Shown here piece after piece: positions 35,385 to 43,633 of a stretch of 47,504 nucleotides of DNA. The stretch is taken from the NCBI RefSeq assembly GCF_010548145.1, contig NZ_JAAGLN010000024.1:1-47504 (forward strand), written 5' to 3'. A program made the translations under genes and the position numbers. The stretch comes from Streptomyces sp. SID10853. GTDB taxonomy: Bacteria; Actinomycetota; Actinomycetes; Streptomycetales; Streptomycetaceae. Numbering within the stretch: the stretch's first letter is position 1; every line of letters begins with the position of its first letter. The notes under the pieces were generated by a model that saw only the letters and a program-made list of their open reading frames with translations, ran no database searches and had not been told where the DNA came from.

Positions 35385-36172
35385 ACCGGGTGGCTCGCGA
35401 CGCCACCATCATCGCCTGGCGCAATCTGCTCAATCTGCGCCGCACACCGGGATCCGTGATCGCCGCACTCGTCCAGCCGGTGATGTTCGTCCTGCTCCTC
35501 GCCTATGTGTTCGGCGGGAGCCTCGGCGGCGCGCACTACCGGACGTTCCTGATGGGCGGGATCTTCGCGCAGGCGGTCACCTTCAACGCGGCCTTCACGG
35601 CGCTCGGGCTCGCCCACGACATGGACAAGGGCATCGTCGACCGGTTCAGGTCGCTGCCGATGCCCAGAATGGCGGTGATCCTGGGCCGGACCCTGTCCGA
35701 TCTGACCATGAGCGTCGTCACGCTCACCGTGACGTCGCTCTGCGGACTGCTCGTCGGGTGGCGGATCGCGGGCTCGGTGGCCGATGCGGCCCTCGCCTAC
35801 CTCCTGGTGCTGCTCTTCGCCTTCGCCATGTCCTGGGTCGGCGCCACCATCGGGCTGATGGCCCGCAGTGTGGAGGTGGCACAGAGTGCCGGACTGATCT
35901 GGCTCTTCCCGGTGACCTTCGTTTCGTCGGCGTTCGTCTCGACGGAGACGATGCCGGGGCCGCTCAGGGCCGTCGCGGAGTGGAACCCCGTGTCGGCGAC
36001 GGCCACCGCTGTGCGCGCGCTCTTCGGGAACCCGCCGCCGGGCGGAGTCCCGGTGGGCGGCGCGTGGCCCGTCGTGCACGCTCTTCCGTACGCCCTGCTG
36101 TGCGCTTGTGTGATCACCGGCGCCTTCATGGCGCTGGCCCTGCGGCGCTTCCACCGGATCACTGTGCGCTGA
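35372..36172 (+). CDS. DrrB-type ABC-2 exporter permease
   Basis: A 266-residue ABC-2 permease paired with the ATPase. It begins RDATIIAWRNLLNLRRTPGS, a DrrB-like cytoplasmic helix, then PVMFVLLLAYVFGGSL, and continues through about six membrane helices with the family motif FRSLPMPRMAVILGRTLSD and EWNPVSATATAVRALFG near the end. I chose GTG 35372 because GGGGAGGG lies about 7 nt upstream; ATG 35381 is possible. It is the last gene of the NRPS operon, which converges on the ATP-binding regulator gene. Confidence 0.92.
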   Translation: MARMNRVARDATIIAWRNLLNLRRTPGSVIAALVQPVMFVLLLAYVFGGSLGGAHYRTFLMGGIFAQAVTFNAAFTALGLAHDMDKGIVDRFRSLPMPRMAVILGRTLSDLTMSVVTLTVTSLCGLLVGWRIAGSVADAALAYLLVLLFAFAMSWVGATIGLMARSVEVAQSAGLIWLFPVTFVSSAFVSTETMPGPLRAVAEWNPVSATATAVRALFGNPPPGGVPVGGAWPVVHALPYALLCACVITGAFMALALRRFHRITVR

Positions 36173-36222
36173 GGACGCCGGTCAGGGCTTCGAGGAAGGG
36201 GCTTCGAGTAGGGGCCGCGGAG

Positions 36223-36708
36223 TCAGACGTCCGCCCAGACCAGCCGGCCGCCGGCGTCCTGACGGGTGCCCCAGGCGGCTGCCAGGGCGGTGACGATGAG
36301 CAGCCCGCGGCCGCGTTCCGACAGACCGGCCCGGGCCGCGCCGTCCGGCTCCGTCTCGCACGCCGGTGGCCGGCGCTGGGCCGGAATGCCGTCACCGCCC
36401 GCGTCCCACACCTGGATCCTTATCCGGGAGCAGGACCGCCGCAGACAGCACCGTACGGTCGCCGAACGGGCGCTGTAGCGCACGGAGTTGGTGACGAGCT
36501 CGGAGACCAGCAGGACGGCGGTCTCCGTCCGCTCCTCCGGCTCGCCCCAGGCCAGCATGGCGTCGCGGACGTGCTGCCGGGAGTCGACGACCCCCTCGGG
36601 TATGCGCGGCGTCGACCAGCGGTAGGCGAAGTCTTCCCTGGCGTCGTCGTCCCAGTCGCCCCAGTCGTCGGAGTGCGCGGCAGAGGCATCACCATCGAAT
36701 TCAGACAT
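36223..36708 (-). CDS. Anti-sigma-like ATP-binding (HATPase) regulator
   Basis: A 161-residue single-domain HATPase of the RsbW/anti-sigma type common in Streptomyces. An acidic N-terminal tail is followed by the N-box VLLVSELVTNSVRYS, the G1 box IRIQVWDAGGDG and a final GRGLLIVTALAAAWG. ATG 36708 is used; it lacks an SD, and a GTG at 36762 would add 18 residues. Such genes are often found beside XRE/DUF5753 regulators, as here (divergent). They are thought to act on sigma factors or partner proteins, but no target is identified. Confidence 0.85.
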   Translation of the reverse strand: MSEFDGDASAAHSDDWGDWDDDAREDFAYRWSTPRIPEGVVDSRQHVRDAMLAWGEPEERTETAVLLVSELVTNSVRYSARSATVRCCLRRSCSRIRIQVWDAGGDGIPAQRRPPACETEPDGAARAGLSERGRGLLIVTALAAAWGTRQDAGGRLVWADV

Positions 36709-36744
36709 ATATGCACTATCAACATGTTCGGCATACTCTGCAAC

Positions 36745-36775
36745 TGTCAGAGTGTGAATCACACAGAATGTGACA
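36745..36775. promoter_or_regulatory. Nested palindromes in the ATPase/XRE divergent promoter
   Basis: GTGTG-AAT-CACAC (36752-36764) is a perfect dyad. It lies within outer arms TGTCA (36745-36749) and TGACA (36771-36775). The stretch is AT-richer than its surroundings and sits in the 105-nt divergent gap, so it is the best operator candidate for the XRE regulator. The two symmetry centres differ by about 2 bp. Confidence 0.45.
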
Positions 36776-36813
36776 CTACGGTTGCCCGGTTCGCCGCGAA
36801 GGAGATGGACGCC

Positions 36814-37659
36814 GTGAGAGCCCGCTCAGGTCCGACCCTGGAGCACCGTGTGGTCGCCGAACAGCTCCGCCTGGCCCGGGAGCGCGCCGGATGCGGCCTG
36901 GCCGCGGTCGCGGCGGCGCTGGATCTGTCCGAGGCCACGGTGCGGCGCATCGAGCGGGCGGAGACAGCTCTGGACGCCGGACAGGTCAGGGACCTCCTGG
37001 AGTACTACAACCACCCCGAGGACGACGCGCGGCGGATCAGGGCCAGCCTGGTCAGGGCGAACGAGCCCGGGTGGTGGCACCGCTGGCGCGACATCCTGCC
37101 CCCCTGGCAGCGGGACGTCATCGGCATCGAGTCGTCCGCAGGGGTGGTCCGGATCTGGCACCCCGCACTGGTCCCCGACCTGCTGCGGACCCCCGCCTAC
37201 GCCGCGGCCGTCGAGGCGGTCCGGCACCCGGAGGCGCCACCCGCCGTACGGGCACGGCGTACGGAGTTCCTGCGGGCCAGGCAGGAGCGGTTCCGGGAGC
37301 GGGAGGCCGTTCTGTGGGGGCTGATCCCGGAGGCCGCCCTGCACACCTGCGTGGGGTCCCCCGGTGTGATGCGTGAGCAGCTGGACGCCCTGCGGCGCGC
37401 GACCGCCCGCCCGAACATCACCCTCCAGGTCATGCCGCTGACGGCCGGGCCGCACGCCCTGACCGGGGCTCCGCCGCTGGAACTGCTCCGGCTTCCCGTC
37501 CAGGAGATCCCGGACCACGCCGTCGTCGGAGGCCCGGGGGGCGACGCCCTCGTGACCCATGACGATGCGGTGGTCTCCGCGTACCGGATGCTGATGGATT
37601 CCGCCTGCGGCGCGGCCCCGGCCGCCGGTGTCCCGCTGCCCGACCCGTACCCGGCGTGA
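36814..37659 (+). CDS. XRE-family regulator with DUF5753
   Basis: A 281-residue regulator. The N-terminal helix-turn-helix is VVAEQLRLARERAGCGLAAV with ALDLSEATVRRIERAE. The rest is the DUF5753 ligand/partner domain, with WWHRWRDILPPWQRDVIGIE, HPALVPDLLRTPAYAAA, NITLQVMPLTAGPHA and a closing YRMLMDSA. GTG 36814 has SD AAGGAG at 36799-36804; ATG 36805 abuts the SD and is less likely. Such proteins usually pair with a DUF397 protein and a HATPase; only the HATPase is present here. It lies between the NRPS operon and the conservon and could regulate either. Confidence 0.88.
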   Translation: MRARSGPTLEHRVVAEQLRLARERAGCGLAAVAAALDLSEATVRRIERAETALDAGQVRDLLEYYNHPEDDARRIRASLVRANEPGWWHRWRDILPPWQRDVIGIESSAGVVRIWHPALVPDLLRTPAYAAAVEAVRHPEAPPAVRARRTEFLRARQERFREREAVLWGLIPEAALHTCVGSPGVMREQLDALRRATARPNITLQVMPLTAGPHALTGAPPLELLRLPVQEIPDHAVVGGPGGDALVTHDDAVVSAYRMLMDSACGAAPAAGVPLPDPYPA

Positions 37660-37960
37660 GCCGACCGGAATATGCCGTGCGTGATCGATACGGACGGTAT
37701 GGCCGGAAACGGCCCCGCGGATGAGCGCGGCGACTATACGATCTCGCTGAGCCGTCCGGTAGGCGGAGGGTGTTCGTGCAGTTACGTGTAGTGCGGGGTG
37801 GCAGCCTGTCAGAGTGGCGACGGACGACACCGCCACGGGTCCCATGACCGTGGTCGCCGCATCGGCCCGTCGCGTGGTGACACCCCCCTCGTGAGGCCGT
37901 GGCTCTCCTCCATCCGAGCAACGGCTCCCAGCCAAATCGAAGCCGATTCAAAGGTTCTCC
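37660..37960. other. Gap upstream of the conservon
   Basis: A 301-nt stretch with the conservon promoter and perhaps one small gene (37672-37791, listed separately). A small GGCCG-GAAA-CGGCC hairpin lies at 37701-37714. AAGG at 37951-37954 is the modest SD of cvnA. No DUF397 gene is found here, although one would be usual after an XRE/DUF5753 regulator. Confidence 0.45.
37672..37791 (+). CDS. Possible 39-residue peptide ending in GGGCSCSYV
   Basis: An open frame from ATG 37672 (alternatives GTG 37681, ATG 37699) to TAG 37789-37791 encodes a peptide that contains DERGDYTISLSRPVGGG and ends CSCSYV. An acidic leader-like stretch followed by a Gly/Cys/Ser-rich end resembles the shape of a RiPP precursor. 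No SD is evident, third-position GC is only about 73 percent, and no RiPP-modifying enzyme is adjacent. It is given as a low-confidence candidate only. Confidence 0.2.
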   Translation: MPCVIDTDGMAGNGPADERGDYTISLSRPVGGGCSCSYV

Positions 37961-39523
37961 ATGGCCCGTTCTCCCGCGTCCGTCCCCCCGCCACGACGGA
38001 CGCCATATCTCTGGCCGGCGGTCATGGGCCTCGCGCTCATCACACTCGCGGCCCCCGTGGTACCGCTCGCGGGCAGCGGCGCCACCGGCCCGGTCCCGGT
38101 CACCGCGTACCTCGTCGCGGCCCTGGCCCTGCTCACGCTTCTGGTGAGACTGCGCCGGCAGCACCGGGCGGCCGACGCCGACGCGGCACGGCATCTGCGC
38201 GAAGCCGCGGAACAGGCCGACCGCACGGCGCTGCGCGACACCGAGTGGCGCCGCCGGGCCCAGCAGCAGAGCGACCTGGTCCAGGCCGAGGTCGAGCACG
38301 CCGTCGGGCAGCGGCTGCCCGCGGCCCTGGCCGGCCGGGAGGACCCGGGCCCGTCGAACGGGACATGGCCGCTGGACGAGAGCGTGGCCCGGCTCCTCGA
38401 CCGGCTGCTCGGTGAGGTACGGGAAGCCGTCGAGTACCGCGAGGAGTCACAGCGGCTCGCCCTGGTCGAGCTCGCCAGCCGGGTCCAGACCTCCGCACAC
38501 CGGATCCAGGCCGCGGTGACAGGGCTCGCCGACCGGTACCCGGGCGACGCCGAACTCCTCGAATCGACCATGCGGGTCGACCACGCGGCGACCCAGCAGG
38601 CCCGGCACGCCCAGAGCCTCAAGGTGCTGTGCGGCGAATGGCCGGGACAGCAGTGGCAGAAGCCGCTGGCCCTGGTCGACGTGGTGCGGGCCGCGTCGGG
38701 GCGGATCGTCGCGTTCACCCGTGTCGAGGTCTCGGGCGACCCCGACGTGGGGATCGCCGCGCCCGTCGTCGAACCGCTGATCCATCTGCTCGCCGAACTG
38801 CTCGCCAACGCGACCGAGTACTCCCCGCCGAGCACCGCGGTACCGGTGACCGTACGGACCGTGCAGCGCGGCGCGGTCATCGAAGTGGACGACGGCGGCC
38901 TCGGCCTCGACGAGTACCGGCTCGCCGAAGCACGCGAAGTCGCCTCGGGCCGCAGGCTCCTGGGCGTCGGCGACGTCGGCGAGATCCCGCAGACCGGCTT
39001 CGCGGTGGTGGGGCGCTTCGCCCGGCGGCACGGCTTCCGTGTCGACCTGGGGCCATCCCCGTACGGCGGTGTCCGTGGCGTGGTGCTGATCCCCAGCCAC
39101 GTACTGGAAGCCATCGACCCGCCGGGTTCGCCCGCCGACCGCCCGGCCTCCGTACCGCCGCCCGCTCCCGCCCCCGAGGCGGGCCATCCGCCCTCCGCCA
39201 CGCTCCCCGGGCAGACCTCGCAGAGCCCCGCGGTGCCCGCCGACCCGGCCCAACAGGCCATTCCGCTCTACGAGCAGGGCGGCGAGCGGACCAGACGGCT
39301 CCCGCGCCGGCGCTCGCGCCGCGACGAGTACCGCCCGTCCGACCTGCCGCCGGACGAGAACCGGACCGGCTCCATGTCCCGGGCGACCCCCGAGGAGGCG
39401 GGCGACTGGATGGAGCAGTTCTTCGAGGGCGGCCGCTCCGCGCCCGAACCGGGCGCCGGCCCGCAGGACGGCGCCGACGGTTCGTCCCCCCACACCCCCG
39501 ATTCCGCAGAAGGACAGGCGTGA
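37961..39523 (+). CDS. cvnA: Conservon protein CvnA, membrane histidine-kinase-like ATPase
   Basis: A 520-residue sensor-like protein, the membrane anchor of the conservon. Two membrane helices (WPAVMGLALITLAAPVVPLA and VTAYLVAALALLTLLVRL) are followed by a coiled helical region. A HATPase domain then has N-box ELLANATEYS (Asn near 283), G1 DDGGLGLDEY (near 310) and a late RRHGFRVDLGPSPYGG. No H-box histidine of ordinary kinases is obvious. The last 130 residues are a Pro/Ala/Arg-rich disordered tail. In Streptomyces, CvnA-D form a membrane complex compared to eukaryotic G-protein systems. Its stop overlaps cvnB. Confidence 0.92.
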   Translation: MARSPASVPPPRRTPYLWPAVMGLALITLAAPVVPLAGSGATGPVPVTAYLVAALALLTLLVRLRRQHRAADADAARHLREAAEQADRTALRDTEWRRRAQQQSDLVQAEVEHAVGQRLPAALAGREDPGPSNGTWPLDESVARLLDRLLGEVREAVEYREESQRLALVELASRVQTSAHRIQAAVTGLADRYPGDAELLESTMRVDHAATQQARHAQSLKVLCGEWPGQQWQKPLALVDVVRAASGRIVAFTRVEVSGDPDVGIAAPVVEPLIHLLAELLANATEYSPPSTAVPVTVRTVQRGAVIEVDDGGLGLDEYRLAEAREVASGRRLLGVGDVGEIPQTGFAVVGRFARRHGFRVDLGPSPYGGVRGVVLIPSHVLEAIDPPGSPADRPASVPPPAPAPEAGHPPSATLPGQTSQSPAVPADPAQQAIPLYEQGGERTRRLPRRRSRRDEYRPSDLPPDENRTGSMSRATPEEAGDWMEQFFEGGRSAPEPGAGPQDGADGSSPHTPDSAEGQA

Positions 39524-39936
39524 GCATGAGTTACGTGGACAATCCCCAGCAGCGTGGCTGGATGATCTCGGAGGTCGCGGCCGTCCCCGGGGTGCGTGAG
39601 GCGATCGTCTTCAGCGCGGACGGGCTCCTGCTGGTCAGCTCCGACGGGATGGACCGGGACGCGGCCGACCGTCTCTCGGCGAACTGCTCGGGGCTGCAGT
39701 CCCTGGGCCGCAGCCTGGGACGGGAGTTCGGCGAGGACGGCGGCTCGGTCCACCAGCAGATGGTGGAGTTCAACGGCGGCTTCCTCTTCATGCGCAGCGC
39801 CGACAACGTCCATCTCGCCGTGGTGACAGGCCCGGTGGTCGACCCGAAAATGGTGGCCCGCCAGATGCAGGCGCAGGTCATGAGGATCGGCGCGGCCAAC
39901 CTCAGCAGCCCTCCCAGGCCGGGATCCGCTCGGTGA
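39520..39936 (+). CDS. cvnB: Conservon protein CvnB, roadblock/LC7 domain
   Basis: A 138-residue roadblock/LC7 protein. RGWMISEVAAVPGVREAIVF, then SADGLLLVSSDGMDRDAADR and ANCSGLQSLGRSLGREFG, match the family. It is the likely GTPase-activating-type partner of the small G-protein-like CvnD. GTG 39520 overlaps the cvnA stop (GTGA) and has GAAGGA about 6 nt upstream; ATG 39526 gives a protein shorter by two residues. Its end overlaps cvnC by 4 nt. Confidence 0.92.
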   Translation: MSMSYVDNPQQRGWMISEVAAVPGVREAIVFSADGLLLVSSDGMDRDAADRLSANCSGLQSLGRSLGREFGEDGGSVHQQMVEFNGGFLFMRSADNVHLAVVTGPVVDPKMVARQMQAQVMRIGAANLSSPPRPGSAR

Positions 39937-40298
39937 GCGACCCGCAGGGGGGATACACGGACCGGGCGTTACGCCCCTATGTGATCAGCAAGGGACGCTC
40001 GCGCCCCACACGCAACACCATCGGTGTGGAGACCCTCCTCATCGCCGTCAGCACTGCGCACGACCTCCCCGTCTCCGCCACCCGGGAGGAGCGCGCGCTG
40101 CTGCGGATGTGCCGGCGGCTGCTGTCCCTGGTGGAAGCGGCGGCCCACCTCCAACTGCCGGTGAGCCTGGTCAAAGTGCTGGTGTCCGACCTCGTCGACA
40201 GCGGTCATCTGTCGGCGCGCTCGGGCGTACCGCGGGCCGTGCAGCCCGACGGACAACTGCTTCAGGAGGTACTCGATGGTCTCCGCCGTCTCCGCTGA
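39933..40298 (+). CDS. cvnC: Conservon protein CvnC, DUF742
   Basis: A 121-residue DUF742 protein. It has the family's early RALRPYVISKGRSRPT, then RALLRMCRRLLSLVEAAAHL and LPVSLVKVLVSDLVDSGHL, a winged-helix-like region, then a short tail. It starts at GTG within a GTGA overlap with cvnB, and its end overlaps cvnD by 23 nt, so the operon is tightly coupled. Its molecular role in the conservon complex is unclear. Confidence 0.92.
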   Translation: MSDPQGGYTDRALRPYVISKGRSRPTRNTIGVETLLIAVSTAHDLPVSATREERALLRMCRRLLSLVEAAAHLQLPVSLVKVLVSDLVDSGHLSARSGVPRAVQPDGQLLQEVLDGLRRLR

Positions 40299-40884
40299 CC
40301 GCTATCTGGCCGACACCGTCCAGCAGGCGGTCAAGATCCTCGTCGTGGGTGCGTTCGGCGTCGGCAAGACCACACTGGTCGGCTCGGTCAGTGAGATCGA
40401 ACCGCTGCGCACCGAGGAGGTGATGACCCGGGCGAGCATCGGGGTGGACGACCTCGCGGGCACCGGCACCAAGACCACGACGACCGTCGCCATGGACTTC
40501 GGCCGGATCACGGTGACCTCCCGGCTGGTGCTCTACCTCTTCGGAACCCCCGGTCAGCGCCGGTTCTGGGACCTGTGGGAAGGGCTGGCCGAGGGCGCCA
40601 TCGGGGTCCTGGTCCTGGTCGACACCCGCCGGATCGAGGACAGCTTCGACGTGCTGGAGCAACTGGAGATCCGCGGGCTGCCGTTCGCCGTCGCCGTCAA
40701 CCGCTTCCCGGACAGCGAGTACCACTCGGCCGAGGAACTGCGTGCCGCGCTCGACCTGCTGCCGCAGACGCCTGTCGTCATCTGCGACGCCCGGGAGCGC
40801 ACCTCGTCACTCGACGCACTGATCAGCCTTGTCCACTATGTGATGAGCGCCGGAGCGGCGCGCGTACCGGAGAGCGCCTCATGA
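40276..40884 (+). CDS. cvnD: Conservon protein CvnD, small Ras-like GTPase
   Basis: A 202-residue nucleotide-binding protein. Its P-loop is GAFGVGKTT (residues 25-33, Lys31). Switch 2 reads LFGTPGQRRFWDLW, in place of DTAGQ. The base-recognition loop is AVNRFPD rather than NKxD, which is normal for this bacterial group. It has no membrane anchor. It begins inside cvnC and its stop overlaps the first P450 gene (ATGA). It is thought to signal from the CvnA complex, though effector targets are unknown. Confidence 0.93.
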   Translation: MVSAVSADRYLADTVQQAVKILVVGAFGVGKTTLVGSVSEIEPLRTEEVMTRASIGVDDLAGTGTKTTTTVAMDFGRITVTSRLVLYLFGTPGQRRFWDLWEGLAEGAIGVLVLVDTRRIEDSFDVLEQLEIRGLPFAVAVNRFPDSEYHSAEELRAALDLLPQTPVVICDARERTSSLDALISLVHYVMSAGAARVPESAS

Positions 40885-42203
40885 GCCATCCCCTTCCGCC
40901 GCCGTCCTGCCCGGCCCGCCGCGGCCACACCACCGGTCTGCTCCCGCTGTCCGAGGCCGTCGGGTCCAGCGATCCGCAGGCCGCCTACCGCGGGCTGCGC
41001 GAACAGTGGGGCAGCGTGGCCAAGGTGGAACTGGAGCCGGGGGTACCCGCCTGGCTCGTCATGGGCTACCGCGAACTGCTGACCATCACCCGTCAGGAGC
41101 AGGTCTACTCGCGGGACGCGCGCAACTGGCGCGACCTCAACTCCGGTGTGGTGTCGCCGGATTCGGGCCTGCTCCCGATGATGGCCTGGCGGGCCAACGT
41201 CATCGGCGCCGACGGCCCGGAGCACCGCAGGCTGCGCAGGCCGCTCGACGACGGCGTGGCCCGGATCGACCAGCGCCGCACCCGGCGCCAGGTCGAGTCG
41301 GTGTGCGCCAGGCTGATCGCCGGGTTCTCCGCACGTGGCGACGCCGACCTCGTCAACGAGTACGCCACGATCGTCCCGATGCTCTCCATCGCCTCGCTGT
41401 TCGGCCTGGACAGCGGCGAAGGGCGTGAGCTGCTCAGCGCGCTCATCGCGCTGTTCGGCAGCGCCGACGACTCGCAGAGCGGAAACCGGCACTTCGAGCA
41501 GATCCTCGCCGACACACTCCGGGCCAGGCGTGCCGCACCGGGCGACGACCTGACGACCGCCCTGCTCGGCCACCCCGATCTGCGGGACGAGGCGGAGCAG
41601 CTCCAGTCGATGGTCGTGATGATCTCCGCGGGCAACGAGACCGTCACCGCGTGGATCTCGCACACGCTGCGGCTGATGCTCACCGACCCGCGGTTCGCGG
41701 CCCGGATGCACGGCGGGCGGCTCGGAGTGGACGACGCGCTCGACGAGGCGCTGTGGCGCGACCCGCCGATGAACAACATGCCGGCCCGCTACGCGCTGCG
41801 CGACACCGAGCTGGGCGGACAGCAGATCAGGCGCGGAGACGTACTCATCCTCGGGATCTCCGCGGCCAACGACGACCCCGTGGCCCGCGCCGACGGCGGC
41901 GGGGTGGAGCCGGGCAACCGTGCGCATCTCGCCTTCTCGGCCGGCGCGCATGTGTGCCCCGCCCAGGTGCCGGCCCGGCTGATCACCCGTACCGCCGTGC
42001 ACACCGTCCTTCATCTGTTGCCCGACATGAGGCTCGGTATCCCCGCATCGGACGTTGCCTGGCGCCCCTCGCCCTGGACACGCGTCCCCGTCGCGCTGCC
42101 CGTGGTCTTCTCCGCGCGGTACGGAGCGGACACCGGCGACGGCACATCCGCGCGGGCCGCCACGACCCGAACGAGCAACAGCGGGCGCAGTATCGAGCAG
42201 TAG
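40881..42203 (+). CDS. Conservon P450 of CYP157 type, lacking the ExxR motif
   Basis: A 440-residue cytochrome P450, overlapping cvnD by 4 nt. The I-helix motif AGNETVTAW is normal, and the heme loop FSAGAHVCPAQ has its axial Cys at residue 359. In the K-helix, where P450s carry ExxR, it reads DEALWRD: Glu289 is present but position 292 is Trp and the Arg is shifted to 293. The Streptomyces CYP157 family is known to lack ExxR in just this way and to sit in conservons, so this is probably a CYP157. The last 25 residues are Ser/Thr/Arg-rich. Whether it is catalytic or structural is open. Confidence 0.88.
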   Translation: MSHPLPPPSCPARRGHTTGLLPLSEAVGSSDPQAAYRGLREQWGSVAKVELEPGVPAWLVMGYRELLTITRQEQVYSRDARNWRDLNSGVVSPDSGLLPMMAWRANVIGADGPEHRRLRRPLDDGVARIDQRRTRRQVESVCARLIAGFSARGDADLVNEYATIVPMLSIASLFGLDSGEGRELLSALIALFGSADDSQSGNRHFEQILADTLRARRAAPGDDLTTALLGHPDLRDEAEQLQSMVVMISAGNETVTAWISHTLRLMLTDPRFAARMHGGRLGVDDALDEALWRDPPMNNMPARYALRDTELGGQQIRRGDVLILGISAANDDPVARADGGGVEPGNRAHLAFSAGAHVCPAQVPARLITRTAVHTVLHLLPDMRLGIPASDVAWRPSPWTRVPVALPVVFSARYGADTGDGTSARAATTRTSNSGRSIEQ

Positions 42204-42234
42204 CGAGCAATGGCGAGCGACCTAGGAGAAGCAC

Positions 42235-43491
42235 ATGACCGCGAACCCGGCGCCCCCATCCCCGGAGGTCCCGCTCCTCACCCTGGATCCGTACGGCGCC
42301 GACCACCACGCCGAGGCCGCCACCCTCCGCGCACTCGGACCCGTGGTCAGGGTCCGGCTCCCCGGAGACGTCCTGGCCTGGTCGGTGACCGACCACGCCC
42401 TGCTGAACGACCTGGTGGCCGATCCGCGTTTCAGCAAGGACTGGCACAACTGGAGCGCCATCAGGCGCGGTGAGATAGCCGACGACTGGCCGCTCATAGG
42501 CATGGTGAAGGTCACCAACATGGTCACGGCGGACGGCCGGGAGCACCGCAGGCTGCGCCGGCTGGTGACCGATACCCTCACCCCGCGCAGGGTGCAGGCG
42601 CTGCGCCCCCGGATCGAGCGGATCGTGCGGGAGCTGCTGGACGCGCTGCCCTCGCACGCCGGGCCGGACGGGTCGGTCGACCTGCGGCTGCACTTCGCCC
42701 ACCCCGTGCCCATGCGGGTCATCTGCGAGCTGTTCGGCGTCCCCGAGGACGAACGGCCGCGGCTGCGCGAGCTGATGGACAACATCTTCCGCTCCGACCT
42801 CTCCCCGGAGGAGGTCGGCGCGAGCCAGACCGAGCAGTACCGGCTCCTTGCCCGGGTCGTCGCCACACGGAGGCAGCACCCGGGCGACGACCTGACGAGC
42901 GCCCTGGTCGCCGCACGCGAGTCCGACCCGGGGGCCATGAGCGAGGACGAACTCGTCGGGACGCTCCTCGTGATGCTCTCCGCCGGGCAGGAGACCACAC
43001 TCAGCCTGATCACCAACGCGGTGCGCGCCCTCCTGACCCACCCCGCCCAGCGGGCCATCGCCGAAAACGGTGACGCATCGGTCTGGGCCGATGTCGTGGA
43101 GGAGACCCTGCGCTGGGACGCCCCGATCGGGAACTTCCCCTTCCGCTACCCCCTGGAGGACGTCGAGATCGCCGGCGTACGGATCCCCAGGGGCGAGGCC
43201 GTCATGGCGCCGTACAGCGCGGTCGGCCGTGACGAGGGACAGCACGGAGCGGACGCCGGGAGCTTCGACATCACCCGTGAGCAGCGCAGGCATCTGGCCT
43301 TCGGGCACGGACCGCACTTCTGCCTCGGCGCGCCACTGGCCCGGCTGGAGGCCGCAATCGCCCTGCCGGCGGTGTTCGCCCGGTATCCCGGTCTGACCCT
43401 GGCCGCGGACCCGGACCGGCTGGCCCCGGTGCCGTCCCTGTTCTCCAACAGCACCGCCACGCTGCCGGTGCGGCTGACCGCCCGGGACTGA
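42235..43491 (+). CDS. Conservon P450 of CYP154 type, canonical
   Basis: A 418-residue cytochrome P450 31 nt after the CYP157-like gene, with its own SD (AGGAGA). All hallmarks are intact: I-helix LSAGQETTLS, ExxR in VEETLRWDAPIGN (Glu290-Arg293), and heme loop FGHGPHFCLGAPLARLE with axial Cys363. In Streptomyces conservons a CYP157 is commonly followed by a CYP154, and this gene's position and motifs fit. No ferredoxin gene is adjacent. Its substrate could be a house metabolite or the neighbouring peptide; sequence does not say. Confidence 0.92.
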   Translation: MTANPAPPSPEVPLLTLDPYGADHHAEAATLRALGPVVRVRLPGDVLAWSVTDHALLNDLVADPRFSKDWHNWSAIRRGEIADDWPLIGMVKVTNMVTADGREHRRLRRLVTDTLTPRRVQALRPRIERIVRELLDALPSHAGPDGSVDLRLHFAHPVPMRVICELFGVPEDERPRLRELMDNIFRSDLSPEEVGASQTEQYRLLARVVATRRQHPGDDLTSALVAARESDPGAMSEDELVGTLLVMLSAGQETTLSLITNAVRALLTHPAQRAIAENGDASVWADVVEETLRWDAPIGNFPFRYPLEDVEIAGVRIPRGEAVMAPYSAVGRDEGQHGADAGSFDITREQRRHLAFGHGPHFCLGAPLARLEAAIALPAVFARYPGLTLAADPDRLAPVPSLFSNSTATLPVRLTARD

Positions 43492-43510
43492 CCGGAAATG
43501 CCTCGTCCGA

Positions 43511-43539
43511 CGACCGGGCCCGTGCCGGACACCCGGTCG
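43511..43539 (+). terminator. Hairpin after the conservon P450
   Basis: CGACCGGG (43511-43518) pairs with CCCGGTCG (43532-43539) across a 13-nt loop, 20 nt beyond the P450 stop. This is the likely end of the conservon operon. No T-run follows, as usual here. Confidence 0.45.
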
Positions 43540-43633
43540 CCGGTGGGGGGTTGGGGCTGCCGGCATCACTCGTACCGGTGTGATCGGGCGAATGTCACCG
43601 TAAAGTGGATCAAGATCCGGTATTTCTTTGCGC

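Noticed and set aside
39520..43491. Conservon viewed as a novel signalling system
   Set aside because: The cvnABCD order, domains and associated P450s are already known in Streptomyces; only the local association with the NRPS and the detail of the ExxW register are of interest.
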